Assembly (NCBI GenBank): GCA_030149965.1
Contig: JASLHB010000107.1
Span: 1 to 15,259 of the forward strand
Direction of reading: 5' to 3'
DNA: 15,259 nt
Source: Wohlfahrtiimonas sp.
GTDB lineage: Bacteria; Pseudomonadota; Gammaproteobacteria; Cardiobacteriales; Wohlfahrtiimonadaceae
Shown here: positions 6,622 through 14,006 of the stretch, in pieces
Layout of the letters: the number at the start of each line of letters is the position of its first letter
Position numbering within the stretch: position 1 is the stretch's first letter
The notes under the pieces: generated by a model
Told to the model about the DNA's origin: nothing
The model's input: only the letters and a program-made list of their open reading frames with translations
The model's database searches: none
Made by a program: the position numbers and the translations under genes

Positions 6622-7161
6622 CTAAAATGTTAATTTTTCAATCGTTTGATTGTGATTTGTGTAGATACAGATATCTGCTGCAATGTTTAAGCTTTTGCGC
6701 ACGATGGATTCTGCATCTAAATCTGTATTGTCTAACAACGCTAAAGCTGCGCTTTGTGCAAATGCGCCGCCAGAGCCAATCGTTGCCATATTGTGTTCAG
6801 GTTCGATCACATCGCCGTTACCTGAAATCACGAGAATTGCGGTTTCATCAGCAACAATCAACAATGCTTCTAAACGACGCAATTGTTGATCTGTACGCCA
6901 ATCTTTTGCTAATTCAACAGCGGCGCGCGTTAATTGGCCGTTGTGCTGTTCTAATTTAGCTTCAAAACGTTCAAATAGGGTGAAAGCATCTGCTGTACCG
7001 CCTGCAAATCCTGCAATAACTTTACCGTTATAAAGGCGGCGAACTTTACGCGCATTGCCTTTCATTACAGTATTGCCTAAAGATACTTGTCCATCGCCGC
7101 CGATGACAACTTCATTGCCTCGTTTCACAGCGCAGATCGTGGTTCCACGATATTGTTCCAT
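6622..7161 (-). CDS. hslV: HslV, peptidase subunit of the HslVU (ClpQ) protease
   Basis: A 179-residue N-terminal-nucleophile (Ntn) threonine peptidase related to proteasome beta subunits; it forms a double hexamer capped by HslU. The catalytic threonine is T7 in MEQYRG-TTICAV, so a six-residue leader must be removed to free the nucleophile, whereas the E. coli protein has the Thr directly after Met. The family signatures GDGQVSLGNTVMKGNARKVR (22-41), FAGGTADAFTLFE (52-64) and the IGSGG loop (127-131) are intact. AAGGAG five bases before the ATG is a strong ribosome site. It is the first gene of the hslVU operon and its leader carries a sigma-32-like promoter. Nothing suggests loss of function. 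Confidence 0.98.
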   Translation of the reverse strand: MEQYRGTTICAVKRGNEVVIGGDGQVSLGNTVMKGNARKVRRLYNGKVIAGFAGGTADAFTLFERFEAKLEQHNGQLTRAAVELAKDWRTDQQLRRLEALLIVADETAILVISGNGDVIEPEHNMATIGSGGAFAQSAALALLDNTDLDAESIVRKSLNIAADICIYTNHNQTIEKLTF

Positions 7162-7196
7162 TTGAACTCCTTTTGTTGTTCACTAACGTCCTATTA

Positions 7197-7224
7197 AAAT
7201 GAGGACAGTTTTTATGATTTCAAG
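7197..7224 (-). promoter_or_regulatory. Probable sigma-32 heat-shock promoter of hslVU
   Basis: On the minus strand CTTGAAA (7224-7218) is followed after 13 bases by CCTCATTT (7204-7197). The E. coli RpoH consensus is CTTGAAA, 13-14 bases, CCCCATNT, so the match is 7 of 7 in the -35 and all but one defined position in the -10. The predicted start near 7190 gives a leader of about 30 bases to hslV. hslVU is a classical RpoH operon, which supports the call. Confidence 0.8.
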
Positions 7225-7248
7225 GTGTTCAAATGGCTTGGCAATTTT

Positions 7249-7944
7249 CTATTCAGTAGATTTGTGTTTGCCGTTAAAGTTTTGCACCATTGTGGTGATG
7301 TACACTGTAAAAATCGGGAAGATTGTAATCCCTGTGATGGCTAAGATTACAGTGCTGACTTTGCCTACTGTTGTGACAGGAATGATATTCGAGCCTAATG
7401 TGGTTGCTGTCATAGAAGCCCACCAAAGAACATCGCCATAGGTTTGGACCGCAGGATTAATGCCATTTTCAAAGACAAAAAAGATCAGCGTTTGTAGGTA
7501 AGCAATAGAGAAAAATAGCGCTAAATATGAAACAAATAAGCCTGTGATTTTATTATTAATCAATAGTTTTGCTAATAAAAACAAACCAATCGTACCGCGC
7601 AATATTGGCAAGAACTTTAATAGATAAAAGCTCTTGTGAGAAATATTGAGATCATAATATTCAAAGATATTGATATATGGAATGGAGATTAACACTAAAA
7701 TTCCATAGCGTTTTAAATAGCTAACTTTATGATCTGCTAATATAAATAGTAAGCAAAAATCAAATAAGAAATAGAGACAAATCCAAAATTGTAATTGATT
7801 ACCTTGTATCAAAGGATCGTTATTGATATTAGGAATGTCAAATAACGTGATATTCACAACTAAAATTAAAGATGCAATGATGGTGGATGCATAGATTAAC
7901 TTAAGTAATGATTTTTTGATGTCGGCATTTAACTGAATGTGCAT
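7249..7944 (-). CDS. Six-helix ion-channel-like protein with atypical filter
   Basis: A 231-residue membrane protein with the layout of a voltage-gated-type cation channel: helices at about 12-34, 51-70, 78-93, 105-127 and 134-158, a pore helix plus filter at 173-186, and a last helix at 193-218. The pore segment WWASMTATTLGSNIIPVTTVGK keeps the framework of K+ channels (aromatic pair, T-x-TT-x-G, then P-x-T-x-x-G-K), but the K+ signature TVGYGD is replaced by TLGSNI at 182-187. The fourth helix has few basic residues (K110, R116), so voltage sensing is doubtful. AGGAT lies about nine bases before the ATG. It runs in the same direction as hslV with an 87-base gap and no visible terminator. 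Channel fold likely; ion selectivity unknown. Confidence 0.7.
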   Translation of the reverse strand: MHIQLNADIKKSLLKLIYASTIIASLILVVNITLFDIPNINNDPLIQGNQLQFWICLYFLFDFCLLFILADHKVSYLKRYGILVLISIPYINIFEYYDLNISHKSFYLLKFLPILRGTIGLFLLAKLLINNKITGLFVSYLALFFSIAYLQTLIFFVFENGINPAVQTYGDVLWWASMTATTLGSNIIPVTTVGKVSTVILAITGITIFPIFTVYITTMVQNFNGKHKSTE

Positions 7945-7968
7945 TATGAAACAATCCTACTATTTATC

Positions 7969-7997
7969 TTTGTACATAATATAATACAGGTTCTCAA
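7969..7997 (-). promoter_or_regulatory. Possible promoter of the channel-like gene
   Basis: On the minus strand TTGAGA (7997-7992) and TACAAA (7974-7969) are separated by 17 bases and lie 25 bases before the start codon. Each hexamer is a 4-of-6 match to consensus. The surrounding sequence is very AT-rich, so chance occurrence is possible. Confidence 0.35.
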
Positions 7998-8080
7998 TAT
8001 TATTTAATTGCTCATTCGTTTGTGTGGATATATTGACATAGCACAGGTAATAAAATGATCAAATGAAGGATAATGTCATC

Positions 8081-8103
8081 TTCTAATAAATAATAGATTA
8101 GAA
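8081..8103. repeat. Inverted repeat upstream of the Na/Pi cotransporter
   Basis: TTCTAAT (8081-8087) and ATTAGAA (8097-8103) are perfect 7-base arms around 9 bases, 43 bases before the cotransporter start. The right arm overlaps TAGAAT (8099-8104), a 5-of-6 -10-like hexamer. It could be an operator. The rest of the gap at 7945-8146 holds an isolated TTGACA (8033-8038) and no further clear site. Confidence 0.4.
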
Positions 8104-8146
8104 TACCGCTTTTATTTTGTCATTTGTACTCATTTCGGGGTAATGC

Positions 8147-9775
8147 ATGGACTGGCAACCAATACTTTTCAAATTTCTAGGTGGATTAGGGCTGTTTCTT
8201 TTCGCAATCAAATTTATGGGCGATGGACTACAAAAGTCCGCAGGTAATCGATTACGGACAATCTTAGATAAGTTCACAACAAATCCATTTATGGGAATTT
8301 TAGCAGGGATTGTGGTCACTGTTCTGATTCAATCAAGTTCGGGTACAACAGTTATCACGGTTGGGTTAGTGAGCGCAGGATTAATGACGTTGCGCCAAGC
8401 AATCGGCGTGATTATGGGCGCAAATATTGGCACAACTGTTACCGCATTCATCATCGGTATTGATATTGGTGAATATGCTTATCCGATCTTATTAATTGGT
8501 TCTGTGATGTTGTTCTTCTTCAAGAATACGCGCGTGCAAAACATTGGTCAGATTTTATTTGGCTTCGGTGGATTATTTATTGGATTGGATTTGATGAGCA
8601 GCGGATTATCGCCATTGCGCCAATTACCATTGTTCACACAATTGATTCTTAATATGAGCGATAGCCCAATTCTAAGCGTTTTAGTTGGTACTGTATTTAC
8701 GTTAATCGTTCAATCATCAAGCGCGACGATCGGGATTCTACAAGGATTATACGCAGAGAATTTAATCGGGTTGGATGCTGCATTGCCTGTTTTATTTGGT
8801 GATAACATTGGTACAACGATCACAGCGGTTTTAGCGGCGATTGGGGCAACTGTTGTGGCTAAGCGCGCAGCAGCAGTGCATGTATTATTCAATGTGATTG
8901 GTGCGGTATTATTCTTAATTTTCTTAGCACCATTTACACAATTCATTTTATGGATCACGACTTTCTTCGGTTTAGAGCCAAAAATGCAGATCGCATTTGC
9001 GCATGGAACATTCAACGTTGTGAATACATTGATTCAATTGCCTTTCATTGGTTTCTGGGCTTATTTGGTCACAAAATTATTGCCAGAGCGCGAAAAACCA
9101 ATCGAGAAGATTGCGTTGTATTTGGATGAAACGATCATTGAAAAATCACCGAGCATTGCAATTGGGCAAGCGAAAAAAGAACTCATTCACATGGGCAACT
9201 TGAGTATTGATGGATTGAAAGCTTCTTTGAATTATCTTAAGAGCAATAATAAAGATGATGCAACGTTTGGCTTAGGTTTAGAGAAAAATATTAATATTCT
9301 CGATGAAGAAATCACGCGCTATTTAGTGAAAATTTTTCCGCATTCAATCACGCCGAATGATTCGAATGATCTACAAGCGATGCTGAATCTTGTGTGTGAT
9401 ATTGAGCGCATTGGTGATCACTTTGAAAACATCATTGAACAGATTGATTACATGGATGAACATAACATTAGCTTGAGTGAAGAAGCGCGAAATGAAGTTT
9501 ATGAAATGTTTGAATTAACAATCAGCTCTGTTGAATTGGCAGTTCAAGCATTGGATAAGAAAGATTTAGTGAAAGCTCGCAAAGTTTATGAGCTTGAAGA
9601 TCAGATCGATGCAATGGAACGTTATTTGAGAAAGCAGCATATTTTGCGTTTGAATCATGGCGAATGTACACCAAAATCAGGCTTAACTTATACGGATTTA
9701 ATCTCGAATTTGGAGCGCATTGGTGATCATGCACATAACATTGCAGAAATGTTGTTCGAGAAGCATAAACTATAA
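8147..9775 (+). CDS. Na/Pi cotransporter family protein with PhoU domain
   Basis: A 542-residue protein of the NptA/YjbB type. The first 310 residues contain the two inverted Na_Pi_cotrans repeats: QSSSGTT (62-68) with GANIGTT (91-97) in the first, and QSSSATI (189-195) with GDNIGTT (218-224) in the second; these serine and asparagine motifs bind Na+ and phosphate. Residues about 340-542 are a cytosolic PhoU-like helical bundle with the repeated metal-binding motif ERIGDHxxNI at about 420 and 523. Such proteins move phosphate with sodium across the inner membrane; E. coli YjbB was shown to export phosphate. GGGG at 8137-8140 is the ribosome site before the ATG at 8147. No regulator is adjacent, and no convincing Pho box was found upstream. 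yajQ follows 118 bases later without a clear terminator between. Confidence 0.92.
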   Translation: MDWQPILFKFLGGLGLFLFAIKFMGDGLQKSAGNRLRTILDKFTTNPFMGILAGIVVTVLIQSSSGTTVITVGLVSAGLMTLRQAIGVIMGANIGTTVTAFIIGIDIGEYAYPILLIGSVMLFFFKNTRVQNIGQILFGFGGLFIGLDLMSSGLSPLRQLPLFTQLILNMSDSPILSVLVGTVFTLIVQSSSATIGILQGLYAENLIGLDAALPVLFGDNIGTTITAVLAAIGATVVAKRAAAVHVLFNVIGAVLFLIFLAPFTQFILWITTFFGLEPKMQIAFAHGTFNVVNTLIQLPFIGFWAYLVTKLLPEREKPIEKIALYLDETIIEKSPSIAIGQAKKELIHMGNLSIDGLKASLNYLKSNNKDDATFGLGLEKNINILDEEITRYLVKIFPHSITPNDSNDLQAMLNLVCDIERIGDHFENIIEQIDYMDEHNISLSEEARNEVYEMFELTISSVELAVQALDKKDLVKARKVYELEDQIDAMERYLRKQHILRLNHGECTPKSGLTYTDLISNLERIGDHAHNIAEMLFEKHKL

Positions 9776-9802
9776 GAAAATAGTGATGCTAAGGCTTTTT
9801 TA

Positions 9803-9836
9803 TTGGATGATCGTATACACAACGTTACAGAAATGA
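9803..9836 (+). pseudogene. Short echo of the cotransporter's PhoU tail
   Basis: Downstream of the cotransporter stop, and in the same reading frame 28 codons after the matching site, the sequence encodes LDDRIHNVTEM, resembling IGDHAHNIAEM at the end of the PhoU domain. Over 28 aligned bases (from TGATC to GAAATG) there are six mismatches, all transitions. It has no start codon or ribosome site of its own and looks like the decayed end of a duplicated tail. Similarity beyond this block is poor, so chance is not excluded. Confidence 0.4.
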
Positions 9837-9893
9837 TTGGGGTTTTACGATATCATCTAATGTCATTTAATTTTAAGAGAAAAGGAATCGATT

Positions 9894-10379
9894 ATGCCTT
9901 CATTTGATATTGTCATGGAACCAGATATGGTGGAAGTTCGCAATGCAATGGATCAATCAATCAAAGAGATTGAAACACGCTTTGATTTTAAAGGCACAGA
10001 AGCAAAATGTGAATTGAATGATAAAACTGTTGTGCTTTATGGTGATAGTGATTTTCAGCTAGAGCAAGTGCTGAATGTTGTGGTTTCGAAAATGGCTCGT
10101 CGTAATGTGGATATTCGCTTTTTAGATTTGAATGCAAAATCAGAAAAATCAGGGAAAATCGTTAAACAATCCATTGCGATTAAATTTGGCATTGAAACAG
10201 ATCAAGCCAAAAAGATTGTGAAAACGATTAAAGATGAAAAAATGAAAGTGCAAGCTGCCATCCAAGGTGATAGCGTTCGTGTGAGTGGTAAAAAACGCGA
10301 TGATCTACAAGAAGCAATGGCGATATTAAGAGAAAAAGTTAAAGATTTACCATTGGCATTCAATAACTTTAGAGATTAA
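9894..10379 (+). CDS. yajQ: YajQ-family nucleotide-binding protein
   Basis: A 161-residue cytoplasmic protein with the YajQ signature from end to end: MPSFDIV at the start, RFDFKGTEAKCELND (29-43), KKIVKTIKDEKMKVQAAIQGDSVRVSGKKRDDLQ (about 106-139) and the closing FNNFRD. The fold is two RNP-like alpha/beta domains. Members bind nucleotides; a Xanthomonas homologue is a cyclic di-GMP effector that works with a LysR regulator, and the E. coli protein was linked to tRNA/nucleotide binding and phage phi6 transcription. AAAGGA at 9881-9886 is a strong ribosome site seven bases before the ATG. It is followed by a strong terminator. It may be co-transcribed with the cotransporter 118 bases upstream, but no functional link is implied. 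Identification secure; physiological role in this organism unknown. Confidence 0.96.
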   Translation: MPSFDIVMEPDMVEVRNAMDQSIKEIETRFDFKGTEAKCELNDKTVVLYGDSDFQLEQVLNVVVSKMARRNVDIRFLDLNAKSEKSGKIVKQSIAIKFGIETDQAKKIVKTIKDEKMKVQAAIQGDSVRVSGKKRDDLQEAMAILREKVKDLPLAFNNFRD

Positions 10380-10396
10380 GTGAAATAGATCAAGCA

Positions 10397-10426
10397 AAAG
10401 GGAGCTTTAATAAGCTCCCTTTTTTT
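10397..10426 (+). terminator. Terminator of yajQ
   Basis: AAAGGGAGCTT (10397-10407) and AAGCTCCCTTT (10412-10422) form an 11-base perfect stem with a TAAT loop, followed by further T residues to 10426. It sits 17 bases after the yajQ stop. Confidence 0.92.
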
Positions 10427-10437
10427 ATTTGGACATA

Positions 10438-10462
10438 TAAAAATCTCGCCCGAAGGCGAGAT
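10438..10462 (-). terminator. Terminator of the large flavoprotein gene
   Basis: ATCTCGCC (10443-10450) and GGCGAGAT (10455-10462) form an 8-base stem. On the minus strand the loop reads TTCG closed by C-G, the extra-stable UUCG tetraloop, followed by TTTTTAT. It lies eight bases beyond the stop of the flavoprotein gene, back to back with the yajQ terminator. Confidence 0.82.
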
Positions 10463-10469
10463 ATATTTC

Positions 10470-13400
10470 TTATTGATCAGCTTTTTCTAAAATACGGTTA
10501 AACCAAGCAACGTTGATCATATCCAATAAACGGTTTTGGCTAGTACGTGCTGTTAGGTTATCCAAGTCAATTTCTTTAACATTTTGATCTTGGCCAGCAC
10601 AAGTAAATACTGCTTTAGTACGTTTTTTAGTGATTGGGTCGATCTGCCATTGTAAACACTGACCACAAACACCTTTCATCATACATTGCATTGGGCTGCC
10701 AACTGTGCCGACAACTTCAACCTCAGGCTTAAATAATGGCGTTAAACGACCTTCGCCCGATAGTTCTTTCTGTAAGCCTTTGAGTAAGCTTGTCGAACCT
10801 AGTGCAAACATACGATCCACTTCTGATAAATCCACAACGCCATCGTTGTTGAGATTCTGTAAAAGCTCGATCATATCTGTCGCCACAACGGATGAATCCT
10901 GTGGACGACGTGGTTCAACTTTCTCACCTTTTTGAACACACCAAACGATTTGATCTGTACTTGCTTCAAGCTCATCCATCTTATCTGCTTCAGAAGCTTG
11001 ACCAAGGGTTGAGATGTAAGTAACTTTATTGCCAGCTTCACGAAGTACAGGCGCAAGATCTAACATGATCGCAGTTCCCCAACGGCCTGCCATAATGAGC
11101 AAGTTTTTATTCGTTGGAATATCTGTTGGTGCACCTGTTGGGCCCGCGAGAATTAAGCGATCACCTTTTTTCAAACGAGCAACCAAACGTGGCGCAACGC
11201 CCCATTGGAATACCATCAAGCGGATCATGCCATCTTTAGAGCCTGTGCCTGATGCTGTAAATAATGGAATTTGTAAGCGAGTATCATCAATGATCTGGCC
11301 ATCCACTTCATAAGTTTGTAAGCGGAAGAATTGACCTGGTTTGAAGTTTTTAGCCACAAATGGCGCTTTCACCCAAACTTCAGCAACCGCAGGATTATCA
11401 AGCTTCACAGATTCAATTGTTACTGTTAAGCCTTCAGTCATCACATTGCTTAATTCTTCATTCGGCAATACGTTTTCAGGCAATGATTTCATTGATTCAA
11501 TCACTTGATCCGCTGTGCGTTTTGCACTTGTAATCGCTTTTACAACGTTACCGTTGAATGTTGGATGCGTATCACCAATGTATGACACACGGTGATCATC
11601 TTTGCCATAAGATGTGAACGGTGCGAAATCTTCTTTCACGCTTTTTTCACGATCGTATTCGACTTTGTTACCGAGTAAGTCATAACCTTGGAAGTGATGT
11701 TTATCTTCCACTTCTAATGTGCCATGTTCTGTTGCGTAGATGGTATTTGGCGATGTACCTGCTGCCACCAATACAGTGCGAGCAGGGATTGTCACAGCTT
11801 CACCATTTTTAGTGAAGCTAATGGTTTCGATGTGGCCATATTTATCTAAGTTAACGCCCGTAGGATTCAAAGATTCACCATAGAAGATGCCTTCTTCGAA
11901 GGCTTTAGTGATCTCATCATGGTTGAGCGTATAAGCAGGGGATTCTTGCATTGTGCGGCGGTATGCCAATAATACACCGCCCCATTTATGGAGTAATGGT
12001 GTGAAGTTTGGTGCTTCGCCTGCGGCTGCTGAACGTTCACGTTCTGCTTTAACTTCACGGCCATGAGTTAAGAATTCATCTAAAATATCGTGATCTTCTG
12101 GCGTGAATAACGTTGCACGCACAGCTTCTTCACCGAGGGTTTCCACGCGGTGTAAAACTTTTTCCACTTGCTTAATGTAGTAAGCCTGAACTTCAGTTGC
12201 GGAGTCCACAGCTGTTAAACCACCACCGATAACAACGGCTGGCATGCGCACTTGTAGCGTTGATAAAGATGTCGTTTTCGCAGCACCTGTTAATTGCATT
12301 GCCATTAAGAAGTCAGAAGCTTGGCGCATACCACGAGCCAATGAGTTTTCAATGTTCAATACGCGCGGTAAACCCGCACCAACAGCCATAGAAACATGGT
12401 CAAAGCCTAATTTGAACGCATCTTCGATCATCAATGTACCGCCTAAGCGCACACCACCAAAGATCTGGACATTATTACGACGCGCTAAGACTAAATAGAT
12501 TAAACGTAGGAAGTTTTTATCCCAACGCACTGTGATGCCGTATTCAGCAACGCCACCAAAGCCATATAAAATACGTGAAGCTAAGTCTTCTTCTAAAGCA
12601 GACCAATGTTCCACTGGGCCATTTAATAATGCTTCTGGTAATGGTTCAATTTTTAAACCATCCACCGCAACCACATGGCAGCCTGCCTGTGATAAATAAT
12701 GAGTCATCGTAAAGCCAGCAGGACCTAAGCCAGACACCATGACTTTACGGTTATTACCATCTTCAGGTAAATATGCTGTCTGTTTTAATGGATTCCAACG
12801 AGTGAAGATGTCATAGATCTCGATTCCCCAAGGCAATTCTAAAACGCTTGTTAATACGTTAGTTTCGATCTGTGGGATATTAACCGGTTCAGTTTTTTGG
12901 TAGATACAGGCTTTCATACAGTCATTACAGATACGATGACCTGTCGCTGGAACCATTGGGTTCTCAATCATGATCATCGCAAGCGCACCGATCACATGAC
13001 CAGATTTACGCAATGTGATCATTTCGGAGATTTTCTCATCCAAAGGACAGCCAGTTTGTGTATTGCCAAAAGTATCTTTCTTTAAGCCCAATTCAGGTTG
13101 AGCCTTTTTAACAGGGAAGCCTTTACTACAGAAGTCACCATCATGATCATGGCAATATTTACAGTAATCCACTTCGCCCGCTACTTCATGGTCACACATG
13201 CGGTTATCGGTTAAATGGAAACCATCACGACGACGCTCTTTGCCATCGCCTTTACGTACAGGAATGCCTTTAAAACTGATCTCTTCGCTAGAAACTAAGT
13301 TTTGTGGATCAATTCTTTCAGGGAATTTAAAAGATACCCAACCTTGAGTGAAGGCTTTGTGCGCTTCATTATTGAGAATTAACGCAGCCCATTCGATGAT

Positions 13401-13871
13401 TTCTTTTTCTTCATCTGAGCCAGCTTCTAAAGTTAATGCATATTTAGCTAAATCAAATTCAAAGGTTTCAGCAGTTGCATTACTTTTTGTCATTAAGCTA
13501 TCAGTCAATGCATCAAACGTTGCTGTGATTTCTTGCTTATAGCGCTTTGCGCCACGTTGGATATAACGATCTTTAAAAGATAAAACTGTTTTTTCATCTT
13601 CTGCTTGTGCAAGATAAAAGCCCGTATCTTTTTGAATATTTAAAGTGTTCGATAGGAATTCATTCAACGCTTGAGCAATTTCGATTTGTAGCTCAGAGGT
13701 TTCAATTGCTGTCAGCTCTAATTTGGTTTGACGCCATGCTGTAATTTTATCTTTTAATTCCGGCGATAAATTATTTAAAAAGAGCGAGTCTAATGACTCC
13801 AATCCTTTTGTTGTTTTAAGGGCATCAAATGATAGGGAAAAGGGCTTCCAGAGCTCATCAAAATTGGTCAT
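10470..13871 (-). CDS. NfnAB-like fused flavin/iron-sulfur NAD(P)H oxidoreductase
   Basis: A 1133-residue protein. Residues 1-220 are helical and unrecognised. Residues 226-330 hold eight cysteines (C226, C237, C240, C248, C275, C315, C318, C322), including CPLDEKI and ICNDCMKAC, the GltD-type N-terminal Fe-S domain. A two-dinucleotide-binding oxidoreductase follows: GLGPAG (381-386, FAD), GGGLTAVDSA (about 549-558, NADPH) and VLVAAGTSPN (700-709). Residues about 811-1060 form a ferredoxin-reductase/PyrK-like module, ending in C1063, C1069, C1072 and C1091 spaced as PyrK/NfnA [2Fe-2S] ligands. Together this is an NfnB + NfnA arrangement in one chain, so electron transfer between NAD(P)H and another carrier is inferred; the substrate is unknown. 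The glycine loop of the last module reads AGRWG (928-932) instead of GGGxG. The ATG at 13871 has AGGA eight bases upstream; an in-frame ATG at 13898 has none. Confidence 0.85.
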   Translation of the reverse strand: MTNFDELWKPFSLSFDALKTTKGLESLDSLFLNNLSPELKDKITAWRQTKLELTAIETSELQIEIAQALNEFLSNTLNIQKDTGFYLAQAEDEKTVLSFKDRYIQRGAKRYKQEITATFDALTDSLMTKSNATAETFEFDLAKYALTLEAGSDEEKEIIEWAALILNNEAHKAFTQGWVSFKFPERIDPQNLVSSEEISFKGIPVRKGDGKERRRDGFHLTDNRMCDHEVAGEVDYCKYCHDHDGDFCSKGFPVKKAQPELGLKKDTFGNTQTGCPLDEKISEMITLRKSGHVIGALAMIMIENPMVPATGHRICNDCMKACIYQKTEPVNIPQIETNVLTSVLELPWGIEIYDIFTRWNPLKQTAYLPEDGNNRKVMVSGLGPAGFTMTHYLSQAGCHVVAVDGLKIEPLPEALLNGPVEHWSALEEDLASRILYGFGGVAEYGITVRWDKNFLRLIYLVLARRNNVQIFGGVRLGGTLMIEDAFKLGFDHVSMAVGAGLPRVLNIENSLARGMRQASDFLMAMQLTGAAKTTSLSTLQVRMPAVVIGGGLTAVDSATEVQAYYIKQVEKVLHRVETLGEEAVRATLFTPEDHDILDEFLTHGREVKAERERSAAAGEAPNFTPLLHKWGGVLLAYRRTMQESPAYTLNHDEITKAFEEGIFYGESLNPTGVNLDKYGHIETISFTKNGEAVTIPARTVLVAAGTSPNTIYATEHGTLEVEDKHHFQGYDLLGNKVEYDREKSVKEDFAPFTSYGKDDHRVSYIGDTHPTFNGNVVKAITSAKRTADQVIESMKSLPENVLPNEELSNVMTEGLTVTIESVKLDNPAVAEVWVKAPFVAKNFKPGQFFRLQTYEVDGQIIDDTRLQIPLFTASGTGSKDGMIRLMVFQWGVAPRLVARLKKGDRLILAGPTGAPTDIPTNKNLLIMAGRWGTAIMLDLAPVLREAGNKVTYISTLGQASEADKMDELEASTDQIVWCVQKGEKVEPRRPQDSSVVATDMIELLQNLNNDGVVDLSEVDRMFALGSTSLLKGLQKELSGEGRLTPLFKPEVEVVGTVGSPMQCMMKGVCGQCLQWQIDPITKKRTKAVFTCAGQDQNVKEIDLDNLTARTSQNRLLDMINVAWFNRILEKADQ

Positions 13872-13899
13872 TTCAGTCATCCTAACTAAATTGGTCATT
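13861..13899. repeat. 12-base direct repeat at the flavoprotein start
   Basis: AAATTGGTCATT occurs at 13861-13872 and again at 13888-13899, exactly 27 bases apart. On the minus strand both copies contain ATG ACC AAT in the same frame, so the gene has two matching potential starts (MTNL... and MTNF...). Only the downstream one has a properly spaced ribosome site. Confidence 0.75.
13880..13883 (-). promoter_or_regulatory. Ribosome site that decides the flavoprotein start
   Basis: AGGA on the minus strand, eight bases before the ATG at 13871 and 12 bases inside the longer alternative frame that begins at 13898. The upstream ATG is preceded only by TTTGAAAAATGA, which lacks a Shine-Dalgarno core. 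Confidence 0.6.
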
Positions 13900-13925
13900 C
13901 ATTTTTCAAATACAAATTAGGCGCT

Positions 13926-13931
13926 ATTGTA
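13926..13931 (-). promoter_or_regulatory. Possible -10 element of the flavoprotein gene
   Basis: On the minus strand TACAAT lies 54 bases before the preferred start, matching the -10 consensus at five of six positions. No convincing -35 is seen 16-18 bases upstream, so activation by another factor, or chance, must be considered. Confidence 0.35.
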
Positions 13932-13971
13932 TCGAAAAAATTAATTCGCTGCTGAGATGTAGATCATGAAT

Positions 13972-13984
13972 GCACATTTTGTGC
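13972..13984. repeat. Short palindrome between flavoprotein gene and fumC
   Basis: GCACA-TTT-TGTGC is a perfect 5-base inverted repeat with a 3-base spacer in the 198-base divergent region. It lies between the likely promoters of the two genes and could be a regulator site; no regulator can be named. Confidence 0.35.
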
Positions 13985-14006
13985 GGTTGCTTATTTATAA
14001 AATAGG

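Noticed and set aside
6627..6959. 110-codon plus-strand frame opposite hslV
   Set aside because: It is fully antisense to hslV; its composition follows the hslV codons and no domain is recognisable.
8033..8062. TTGACA at 8033 as the -35 of a cotransporter promoter
   Set aside because: No acceptable -10 lies 16-18 bases downstream; TAAAAT is present but only 12 bases away.
8111..8140. Possible Pho box ahead of the Na/Pi cotransporter (TTGTCAT then TACTCAT)
   Set aside because: The second half-site matches CTGTCAT at only four positions, the spacing is 10 rather than 11, and it abuts the ribosome site instead of a -35 region.
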